Of a stretch of DNA of 64,000 bases, positions 1 through 7,204 are shown piece by piece; the first letter of the stretch is position 1, and every line of letters starts with the position of its first letter. The stretch is from assembly GCA_016839055.1 (NCBI GenBank), contig JAEKNX010000004.1, forward strand, positions 335,702 to 399,701. The letters are read 5' to 3'. Under the pieces are notes generated by a model. The model was not told the origin of the DNA. It saw only the letters and a program-made list of their open reading frames with translations, and made no database searches. This stretch comes from Spirochaetales bacterium (GTDB lineage Bacteria; Spirochaetota; Spirochaetia; UBA9216). The translations under genes and the position numbers were made by a program.

Positions 1-824
1 ATGAGTCCGCCAATTACCTGCTTGCCAGAAAGCTTATCTCCAATCACTAGCCAGGCGAGCAGAATTGTATATAGAGGTTCGATTGTACTAATGACGGCCG
101 CGTTTTGGGCTCCGACCACCTTGAGACCGGACAGGAACGCTACAAACCCGATAATCGTACACCATACGGCAAGGACGGCGGCTGAGATCAGGTTGGCGGT
201 GCTGAATGAAATATCAAGTGAACCTGTGAACGCCCCGTATATGGTGAAATATACCAGACAGCAGACTGCCATCCAGGCGGATACCTTCGCAGGCGGAATA
301 TCGGAAAGCATTTTCCGGCTTCCGATTATATAGATGGAATAAAATACCGCAACAAGAAATGCCAAAAGGACGCCGCGCAGGTCTAAATGTCCAAGAGGCC
401 CCCAGAGAACGACAGCGCATCCGGTAAGCGAAATAATGAGTGAGGCGAGTTTGCGGCGACTGAAGCTTTCTCCAAGGAAGAGGACAGAGCCCGCCATCAC
501 CATTGCCGGGTATGTGTACAAGATTAGTGAGCCGAGGGCCGGACTGATGTACTTCATCGCAAGAAACATCATCAGCGCAACATTTCCGTAACAGATAAAT
601 CCCAGAAAGAGGAGACCTGCCAACTGTTTTCTGTTTACGCGCCAGCTGATGCCCCTGAGCCTGAGATAGCCTGTAAAAAAAAGACTTACAATTGCGAAGC
701 GGATTATCATGATACTCGTCTCATCACCGCCCTGGGTAATTGCGATACGTGAGATGACGGCAATGGAGCCGAAGGCACAGGCTGAGATGATAATGAGAAT
801 ATTGCCCTTGATTTTCTGATTCAT
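1..824 (-). CDS. EamA/DMT-family permease, cut by the window edge
   Basis: The ATG is at 824-822 and the frame stays open for 274 codons to base 1, so the C-terminus is missing. The translation starts MNQKIKGNILIIISA and shows a regular series of about nine hydrophobic helices in two similar halves. This is the pattern of the drug/metabolite transporter superfamily (EamA repeats), which move small metabolites or amino acids across the inner membrane. Family proteins are about 290-310 residues, so only the last helix is lacking. The substrate cannot be read from sequence. The gene stands alone, with 250 non-coding bases before the next gene. Confidence 0.8.
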   Translation of the reverse strand, partial: MNQKIKGNILIIISACAFGSIAVISRIAITQGGDETSIMIIRFAIVSLFFTGYLRLRGISWRVNRKQLAGLLFLGFICYGNVALMMFLAMKYISPALGSLILYTYPAMVMAGSVLFLGESFSRRKLASLIISLTGCAVVLWGPLGHLDLRGVLLAFLVAVFYSIYIIGSRKMLSDIPPAKVSAWMAVCCLVYFTIYGAFTGSLDISFSTANLISAAVLAVWCTIIGFVAFLSGLKVVGAQNAAVISTIEPLYTILLAWLVIGDKLSGKQVIGGL

Positions 825-1077
825 AAGTTTCTCCGAATCCTATCGTAGTTCAGCCCGCCGCAAGCCGTCAATCGAAGTTCATACTAGTTTTATATCATCT
901 CTCTGACACAAGGCTGTTAATCCGCTGGAACTCAAAATAATGTAGTAAATTGAGTGGAAATAAGGATACAGACTAACTTGTTATTAGGCATGATTCATGA
1001 AATAAAAGTATTAACACGGAGAGTTTACCAGCAATTCTGATATGTTGTGCCGCCGGGGGACCTTTTCTTGAATAATC

Positions 1078-1851
1078 TCAATATACGACAGTGACCGAAC
1101 CGTCGCCAATTGGAACAATTTTTACGGCTATTCCGTAAACTGCGGAAAGGTTTTCTTCGGTAAACAGCTTGTCAAAGGGTCCTGATTTCACTTCCCTATT
1201 CGGTCCTATTAGAATGAGATAATCGGCTGTCCGGGCTGCAAGTTCGGGGTCGTGAGTCGTGAATATTACTGTTTTTCCTGCTGTCCTGTAGGATTTCATC
1301 AGGTTTATCATCTCCCGTTTTCTGGATAGATCGAGGTGATTTGTGGGTTCATCAAGCAGGAGGATCTCCGGCTCCTGGGTGAGTGAACGCGCCATCAGGC
1401 ATACCTGAGTTTCTCCACCGCTGAGTCTGGGTATCTTTCTGTCGGCAATAGCCGTCCCTCCGGCTGTCGCAAGCGCTTCAAATGCTATTTTACGATCTTT
1501 TTCCCCGGGCTGCTGAAGAGGGTTCAGATAAGGTGCGCGGCCGAGAAGGATGTACTCGGCTACAGAGTACTCGAAGGATAGATTTTCTTTCTGAGGAAGC
1601 AGGCTTATTGTTCTTCCCCGCTCACGAGAACTGCGTTTCTGAAGATCTTTTCCGTTTAACAGTATTACCCCATCGTCCGGTTTCAGCCAGCCAAGCAATA
1701 GATGCAGCAGTGTAGTCTTGCCCGTTCCGTTCGGTCCGAGAATTGCGCATATAGAACCTTCCGGCAGCGAAAGGTTGAGATCAGAAAAGAGTTTTGTTTC
1801 ACCGAAAGAGAAGCTCATTCTCCTGAGTTCAAAAGCCGGTTGCCCTAGCAT
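1078..1851 (-). CDS. BtuD/FecE-type ABC importer ATP-binding protein
   Basis: A 257-residue cytoplasmic ATPase of a type II (BtuCDF/FecBCDE) importer. The Walker A motif GPNGTGKTTLL, the signature LSGGETQ and the Walker B motif EILLLDEPTNHLDL are all intact, followed by a switch histidine in TTHDPELA. Its start overlaps the 3' end of the permease gene by 7 bases, so the two are translationally coupled. Family substrates are ferric siderophores, haem, cobalamin or molybdate. Sequence alone does not decide; see the binding protein entry for the context argument. Confidence 0.9.
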   Translation of the reverse strand: MLGQPAFELRRMSFSFGETKLFSDLNLSLPEGSICAILGPNGTGKTTLLHLLLGWLKPDDGVILLNGKDLQKRSSRERGRTISLLPQKENLSFEYSVAEYILLGRAPYLNPLQQPGEKDRKIAFEALATAGGTAIADRKIPRLSGGETQVCLMARSLTQEPEILLLDEPTNHLDLSRKREMINLMKSYRTAGKTVIFTTHDPELAARTADYLILIGPNREVKSGPFDKLFTEENLSAVYGIAVKIVPIGDGSVTVVY

Positions 1852-2852
1852 GTCTGCTCCGTATCAGGTCTTGTAAGGATGATTATAAAGAGAATGACGC
1901 CTAAAAATGCTGTCAGAATTCCCAGTGGAATCTCGCCTGAGAACAGCAGTCGGGCAAAATCATCGCAGATGAGTCCGAAAAGTCCGCCTATTACAATGGC
2001 GCCCGGAAGTGATGCCGAAGCATCGGCGCCAAATAGTTTTCGGGACAGATGAGGCACTATCAATCCTACCCACTGAACAATTCCACTGATGGAAATCATT
2101 GTAGTGACGGGGATTACAGCCAGAAAGAGTATGAGCAGTCGGCCTTTTGCCGGGCTTAGTCCCAGGGAGAATGCCGTTTGGTCGCCGGTCGACAGGATGT
2201 TTATTCTCCAGCGCAGGGCGATGAGAATTGTCAGAGGAATCACTACTCCCGGAATTGCAGCCTTGAGGTGGGAGGGTGTTACTCCGGACAGGCCGCCGAG
2301 CAGCCAGAAGGTCATCTCCGGAAGTTGTGTCAGCGGATCGGCCAGCGTTTTCACGAGGCCGAGGCCCGCCGAGAATAGTGCCGATACGGCAATCCCTGCG
2401 AGTATAAGACGCAGCAACCAGCCTCCGAAGCGGAGCCTGTGGGCAAGGATGTAGGTTAGCGCAAGCCCTGTCAGCCCCGCGGCGGCAGCGCTGATCTGCA
2501 TCCATATCAGAGCCTGTCCGCCGAGTATAATGCTGAGTCCCGCACCGAAGGCGGCCCCCTGGCTTATCCCCAGAAATCCCGGCTCAACAAGAGGGTTGGA
2601 AAATATTAACTGAAATATAAGCCCTCCGCAGCCAAGCGCCATTCCCAGCAGCATGGCGGCTGTACAGCGGGGCAGTCTTAACGTCAGGAAGATTTTCAAC
2701 GCCAGAGGATCAGCTCTGAGCACTGAAATTGGAGTAAAGCCCGGCTTCGGGTAACGGCCTAGAAGCAGCGACAGCAGGAAGACTGCCGCAAGCGTAAGGC
2801 AAAGTAGTATTAGTCTGCTCTTGTTGCTTCGGTGCTTTACTGTTTTGCTCAT
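1845..2852 (-). CDS. BtuC/FecCD-type ABC importer permease
   Basis: A 335-residue inner-membrane protein with about ten hydrophobic segments and the FecCD-family signature region near GGLIFQLIFSNPLVEPGFLG, ending in the conserved stretch before the ATPase-coupling loop (GIVQWVGLIVPHLSRKLFG). Its ATG shares one base with the stop of the binding-protein gene at 2852, and it overlaps the ATPase gene downstream, so the three genes form one operon transcribed leftward. It forms the translocation channel for the substrate delivered by the 2852-3880 protein. Confidence 0.9.
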   Translation of the reverse strand: MSKTVKHRSNKSRLILLCLTLAAVFLLSLLLGRYPKPGFTPISVLRADPLALKIFLTLRLPRCTAAMLLGMALGCGGLIFQLIFSNPLVEPGFLGISQGAAFGAGLSIILGGQALIWMQISAAAAGLTGLALTYILAHRLRFGGWLLRLILAGIAVSALFSAGLGLVKTLADPLTQLPEMTFWLLGGLSGVTPSHLKAAIPGVVIPLTILIALRWRINILSTGDQTAFSLGLSPAKGRLLILFLAVIPVTTMISISGIVQWVGLIVPHLSRKLFGADASASLPGAIVIGGLFGLICDDFARLLFSGEIPLGILTAFLGVILFIIILTRPDTEQTC

Positions 2853-3880
2853 CAGCGGTAGTCGCCTGTGATTTTGGGAAGAATTATCTCATCAACATCA
2901 GCCTTCGAGAAGCCGTATGCGGTGCTGTAAAATTGATAAAGTTTGCTCTCAAGCAGTGCTTCTGAAAACAGCTGAGGATGGAGTTTGCTTCCTATCCAGT
3001 ACATGCCGAGTATCCATCGCGGATCAGGTTGATCCCAGCTTAGGAAATCTCCCGGGAAGGCATAGAGCCTGTCGTTCTGTTCTGCTCGCAGCATCTTCCA
3101 TAGCGGATCTTTTTTAAGCTGTTCTTTGACATCCGCAACATCGGTATGATAGGAGACTACAAAAATTGTATCCGGATCCCATGCGGCAATCTGCTCAAAT
3201 GATACGGTCTGCCAGCTTCTTTCGCTTACGGCATCCGTCCAGACCGGGACGCCCCCCGCCCATTCAACCATCCTTGTCTGAATCCAGCCGGCTGGCGGAA
3301 CCTTGAGGGTTAGACTGCCGCCTTTCATACTGTGATAGAGAAAGAGTACTCCGGGTTTTTCCGAAGCCGCTATTCCTGATGTTGTATTTTCAACAGCAAG
3401 CCGCTCGGTCTTGAAATAAGATTTAAGTTCCTCAGCCCGTTCGGGGTTATTGAAGATCTCTCCCATCAGCGTCAAATCTCTATCGTACTGCTCCGGTGAT
3501 TCCATGTCGATGTAGTAGACCGGGATGCCCAATGTCTCAATGTTTTTTGCGGCCTTTCTCATATACCCTTTTAGTATAACATGAGACGGGTTGTAGGCAG
3601 CAACAGTTTCGGGCTGCAGCTCCATTGCCAGAACAGCCTTGCCTGAATAGGCCGGATCAAGTATTTCCTGAAAACTACCGCCTGCCTGATTTCCTTTTCC
3701 CATTGCTATGAGAGCGTCTGCAGCCTCCGGGAACATATAGAGAGCGTCGAGGACTAGTGAATATCCGGGTCCCCAGCAGAGAATCTTCGGAGTAGTTCTG
3801 TCTTCAGCTGCCACAGTGGTCAATGAAATACAGACTGTCAAAAGCAGAGCTGAAACTGATTTTTTCATGTTGAATTGCAT
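2852..3880 (-). CDS. BtuF/FepB-type substrate-binding protein
   Basis: 342 residues with an N-terminal Sec signal peptide (hydrophobic core about residues 8-22, cleavage likely near VAA/ED) and the helical-backbone, two-lobed family that delivers siderophores, haem, cobalamin or molybdate. ATG at 3880 is preceded by AAGGA seven bases upstream, so I prefer it over the internal Met at residue 5. It is the first gene of the leftward importer operon and lies divergent to the molybdenum hydroxylase, sharing a 470-base intergenic region. That placement makes molybdate a reasonable guess (MolABC importers are of this fold), but iron or corrinoid cannot be excluded. Confidence 0.85.
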   Translation of the reverse strand: MQFNMKKSVSALLLTVCISLTTVAAEDRTTPKILCWGPGYSLVLDALYMFPEAADALIAMGKGNQAGGSFQEILDPAYSGKAVLAMELQPETVAAYNPSHVILKGYMRKAAKNIETLGIPVYYIDMESPEQYDRDLTLMGEIFNNPERAEELKSYFKTERLAVENTTSGIAASEKPGVLFLYHSMKGGSLTLKVPPAGWIQTRMVEWAGGVPVWTDAVSERSWQTVSFEQIAAWDPDTIFVVSYHTDVADVKEQLKKDPLWKMLRAEQNDRLYAFPGDFLSWDQPDPRWILGMYWIGSKLHPQLFSEALLESKLYQFYSTAYGFSKADVDEIILPKITGDYR

Positions 3881-4033
3881 AATTGTGTCCTTTTCAAGTG
3901 ATGCTGATCATTGTGGCGTCGAGTTAGTGCTTTTTGTCAAGGCGATTTTTTAAAAAAAATAATGAAAAGTATTGTTTTTTGTTAAAATTAGAGGTGTGTC
4001 AGAGGTAAGTAAGAGTGAAACAATGATTTTTCG

Positions 4034-4062
4034 TTGACCGCAGACATTTTCTATGCTAGTCT
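4034..4062 (+). promoter_or_regulatory. Candidate sigma-70 promoter of the Mo-hydroxylase cluster
   Basis: TTGACC at 4034-4039 is followed after exactly 17 bases by TAGTCT at 4057-4062. The -35 match is good (5/6) and the -10 match is weak (3/6). A start site about 7 bases later would put the 5' end of the transcript at about 4069, immediately before the structured leader. That position supports the call more than the -10 itself. Confidence 0.4.
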
Positions 4063-4076
4063 TTTAGAAAATTATA

Positions 4077-4173
4077 TTTCTCCGAGTTTGTGAATCCTGT
4101 GGCAAAGGCTATGGACGCAAACCGATGGGTTTATCTGGAAACGGATACGCCTCCCGGACTTGGAAAGGAGAGT
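4077..4173 (+). ncRNA. Structured 5' leader, possible Moco-type riboswitch
   Basis: An outer helix (4078-4083 with 4167-4172) closes a domain with three internal hairpins: 4097-4114 (stem CTGTGGC/GCTATGG), 4119-4132 (AAACC/GGTTT) and 4132-4147 (TATCTG/CGGATA capped by a GAAA tetraloop). The single-stranded 3' part carries CGCCTCCCGG followed by GGAAAGGAG. The closed multi-stem form, the GNRA loop and the CGCCTCCC string remind me of molybdenum-cofactor riboswitches, and the downstream gene is a Moco enzyme. The strings GGCAAA (4101) and GACGCAAA (4114) also recall c-di-GMP-I aptamers, but the helix that should lie between them is absent. The structure is seen; the class is a guess. Confidence 0.45.
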
Positions 4174-4348
4174 GAGAGTGGATAGGTTAAGAATACCCGT
4201 CACCTGACTGAATAAGAATCAATACACAACAGAATACAGTTTCTCTATACCTTTATCTGAATAAAATCGTCAGATAGTTTTGGATAGCTGTATATACTCA
4301 TTTCCAGTAAATTGTCCGGGGAGAAGACAAACACAAACGGAGGTTGAC

Positions 4349-7144
4349 ATGTGTGATTCAACAGTCGCAGCAGGCTGTGGTGAAAGTGACGAGAAGGTAA
4401 AGAAAAACAGGCATCTTTACAAAAAGGTATTGAATGTGAACGGTCTTGATCAAACAGTGATCGTTGATGTGGACGACAGACTGGTTGATGTAATCAGAAA
4501 GCAGCTTGGGTTGACCGGAACTAAGGTGGGATGCCGGGCCGGGCAATGCGGAATCTGTTCCGTACTGATCGACGGCAAGGTCAAACGTGCTTGTGTCGTA
4601 AAGATGAAGTCGGTCCGTGAAAACGCCGAGATCATAACGATCGAGGGTATTGGCAACCCTGAAAACCTTCACCCCGTACAGGCGGCTTGGATTAAACACG
4701 GTGGTGCTCAATGTGGAATCTGCTCTCCGGGTTTCATAGTTTCGGCAAAAGCTCTTCTGGATCAGAATCAGAGTCCGAGCAGGGAAGATGTACGGGACTG
4801 GTTTCAGAAAAACCGTAATGCCTGTCGCTGTACAGGGTATAAACCTCTGGTAGATGCCGTTATGGATGCAGCGAAGGTTGTTCGCGGAGAAATGAAGATT
4901 GAAGAACTATTGTGGGAATTCAAGGACGGTGAGAGTATCCTCGGTTCATTTGCTCCCCGGCCTTCAGCCCTCGCGAAGGTTACAGGCCGATGGGATTATG
5001 GTGCCGACCTTGGTCTTAAGATGCCCGGAGAGATGCTCCACCTCGCCCTTGTTCAGTCGAAGGTCTCGCATGCGAATATCCTGTCTATTGATTACAGCAA
5101 GGCTGAAAAAATGCCGGGTGTCGAATGTGTTCTAACGGCGAAAGATGTGCAGGGTACGAACCGAATAAACGGAATGGCTACCCTTCCGGGAAATAAATGC
5201 GACGGTTTCGACCGGCCTATCATCTGTGATGAGAAAATCTTTATGTACGGTGATGTAATGGCTATTGTATGTGCCGACACCTCCGAACATGCTAAGGCTG
5301 CAGCGGCCGCGGTGAAGGTTGAACTTGAAGAGCTGCCCGCCTACCTGAGTGCATTTGAGGCGATGGAAGAAGACGCAATGGAGATTCACCCCGGCGTGCC
5401 TAATGTTTATTATGAGCTTCCGACAATTAAGGGTGGAGAGGTGAAACCGCTGATTGAGAAATCTGCGTACTCTGCCGAAGGCAGCTATTATACTACTCGT
5501 CAGCCCCATCTGATTTTAGAGCCTGATGTCGGATTCTCATACTATGATGAGGATGACAGACTGACTATCCATTCAAAGAGTATCTGCCTTTACCTGCATA
5601 TCGACATGCTTCATAGAGCCCTCGGCCTCGATGCCGACAAGGTCAGGATTGTCCAGAATAACATGGGTGCCACCTTCGGTTATAAACTGAGCCCGACATG
5701 TGAAGGTTATCTAGGTGTTGCAACCATGGCAACGGGGAAAGCCTGTTACCTTGAGTTTGATATGCATCAGACAATTACATATACGGGAAAGAGAGCTCCG
5801 TCAAATATCGATATTACAATGTCTGCCGACGAGGAGGGCAGGATCACAGCCCTTGATTATCAGCATATCTTCGATCACGGTGCCTATTCCGAGTGGGGTG
5901 ACCTCGTTTTATTCAAGGGGAATATGTTTATCGGCGGCGGTTACAATATCGATAATATCCGCGGGTACGGAAAACTTGTCTGTACGAACCATGCATACGG
6001 TACGGCATTCAGGGCCTACGGATCTCCGCAGGCCCTCTTCGCGAGCGAATCTGTTGTCGATGAGCTTGCCCTAAAGATGGGTATGGATCCGCTCGAATTC
6101 CGTTATAAGAATGTCTACCGGGAAGGTTCGACAACACCGACCGGACAGAGTCCGGAGGTCTACCCCCTGCCCGAGATGATTGACTGGCTCAGGCCAAAAT
6201 ATCAGGCGGCTTTGAAAAAGGCTGAGGCTGAATCAACTGAAGCGCAGAAGAAGGGGGTCGGTGTAGCGCTTGCAACTTACTGCGTCGGTGGTGACTTTGC
6301 CGATTATTCCGAGGCCTGGGTCGAACTTCTGCCCAACGGAGGCGCGGCGGTCTACAACTGCTGGCAGGATCACGGCCAGGGTTCGGATATGGGTACTCTT
6401 ACAATCATCCATGAATGTCTGCGTCCTCTGAACATTCCTGTAGACAAAATTAAGCTGATTATGAACGACACTGCAATGAGCCCCGACGGTGGAATATCAG
6501 CGGGAAGCCGGGGACAGGTTTTTTTCGGAAATGCGATGAAGGACGCCTGCGATAAAATGCTTGTCGCAATGGTGAAACCCGATGGAAGCTACCGCAGCTA
6601 TGACGAGATGAAGTATGAGGGAAAGGAGTTTCTTTACAAGGGCAATTACGCCTCTGGTCCTCATTGTTCTATGATCGATGAGAAAACGTCGCAGTGTAAA
6701 CCGATGCTAATGTATATGTACGGAATGATCATGAGCGAGGTAACCGTAGATACCGCGACGGGTAAAACATCGGTCACCAAGATGACTATGGCTATTGATG
6801 TCGGTAAGGTTATAAACCGCAATAATGTAGACGGGCAGATGTACGGAGGGCTTGCACAGGGAGTAGGTCTGGCCTTAAGCGAAAACTTCGATGATCTCTC
6901 TAAGCATGTTGATCTTGTCCGCTGCGGGCTTCCGTTTATAAAGGATATTCCCGATGAGATGGAGCTTGAGTATTTTGAGTCTCCCCGCGAACAGGGTCCA
7001 TTCGGAGCCTCCGGAGTAGGCGAGCTGCCGCTGTCGTCTCCCCATGCCTCGGTTGTCAATGCGATAGCCAATGCCTGCGGAGTCAGAATCAGAGAGCTGC
7101 CTGCAACACCCGACAAGGTGTTATCTGGTTTGAAGAAACTATAG
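4349..7144 (+). CDS. Molybdenum hydroxylase, Mop/aldehyde oxidoreductase type
   Basis: Start chosen at ATG 4349 because GGAGG lies six bases upstream and an open frame further 5' has no ribosome site; this gives 931 residues. The N-terminus is a [2Fe-2S] ferredoxin domain (C62, C67, C70, C82) followed by the helical [2Fe-2S] domain (C122, C125, C159, C161). From about residue 190 it is the molybdopterin-binding two-domain unit, with FRAYGSPQ, GISAGSRGQ and the catalytic GVGE glutamate near the C-terminus. No FAD domain is present, as in Desulfovibrio gigas Mop (about 907 residues). Such enzymes hydroxylate aldehydes or N-heterocycles, usually with molybdopterin cytosine dinucleotide. The associated gene set suggests a dedicated, unknown substrate. 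Confidence 0.9.
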   Translation: MCDSTVAAGCGESDEKVKKNRHLYKKVLNVNGLDQTVIVDVDDRLVDVIRKQLGLTGTKVGCRAGQCGICSVLIDGKVKRACVVKMKSVRENAEIITIEGIGNPENLHPVQAAWIKHGGAQCGICSPGFIVSAKALLDQNQSPSREDVRDWFQKNRNACRCTGYKPLVDAVMDAAKVVRGEMKIEELLWEFKDGESILGSFAPRPSALAKVTGRWDYGADLGLKMPGEMLHLALVQSKVSHANILSIDYSKAEKMPGVECVLTAKDVQGTNRINGMATLPGNKCDGFDRPIICDEKIFMYGDVMAIVCADTSEHAKAAAAAVKVELEELPAYLSAFEAMEEDAMEIHPGVPNVYYELPTIKGGEVKPLIEKSAYSAEGSYYTTRQPHLILEPDVGFSYYDEDDRLTIHSKSICLYLHIDMLHRALGLDADKVRIVQNNMGATFGYKLSPTCEGYLGVATMATGKACYLEFDMHQTITYTGKRAPSNIDITMSADEEGRITALDYQHIFDHGAYSEWGDLVLFKGNMFIGGGYNIDNIRGYGKLVCTNHAYGTAFRAYGSPQALFASESVVDELALKMGMDPLEFRYKNVYREGSTTPTGQSPEVYPLPEMIDWLRPKYQAALKKAEAESTEAQKKGVGVALATYCVGGDFADYSEAWVELLPNGGAAVYNCWQDHGQGSDMGTLTIIHECLRPLNIPVDKIKLIMNDTAMSPDGGISAGSRGQVFFGNAMKDACDKMLVAMVKPDGSYRSYDEMKYEGKEFLYKGNYASGPHCSMIDEKTSQCKPMLMYMYGMIMSEVTVDTATGKTSVTKMTMAIDVGKVINRNNVDGQMYGGLAQGVGLALSENFDDLSKHVDLVRCGLPFIKDIPDEMELEYFESPREQGPFGASGVGELPLSSPHASVVNAIANACGVRIRELPATPDKVLSGLKKL

Positions 7145-7156
7145 ATTTATCGGTTT

Positions 7157-7178
7157 CCGCCGCGGACTGATGCGGCGG
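7157..7178 (+). other. Intercistronic GC-rich hairpin
   Basis: CCGCCGC (7157-7163) pairs perfectly with GCGGCGG (7172-7178) across an 8-base loop, in the 60-base gap between the hydroxylase and the dicluster fusion gene. A short T run follows at 7187-7192. It may act as a leaky terminator or 3' stabiliser, lowering expression of the downstream genes relative to the abundant hydroxylase. Confidence 0.5.
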
Positions 7179-7204
7179 GAGCCTGCTTTTTTGAAGGATT
7201 GAAG

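Larger units (their letters stand above)
3881..4348. other. Divergent intergenic region
   Basis: 468 bases between the importer operon and the molybdenum hydroxylase. The left half (about 3930-4020) is AT-rich and contains long A and T runs, as expected of promoters for the leftward operon. The right half holds a plausible rightward promoter (4034-4062) and, directly after it, a strongly structured segment (4077-4173). The stretch 4174-4330 shows nothing I recognise. Confidence 0.6.

Noticed and set aside
1960..2505. Long overlapping open frames inside real genes (for example within the FecCD permease and the radical SAM gene)
   Set aside because: They are in alternative frames of clearly coding sequence, with Arg/Ser/Pro-rich translations and no family resemblance.
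4101..4121. c-di-GMP-I (GEMM) riboswitch
   Set aside because: GGCAAA and GACGCAAA are present, but the base-paired hairpin that must separate them is missing; only seven bases lie between. Kept as an alternative in the leader RNA entry only.
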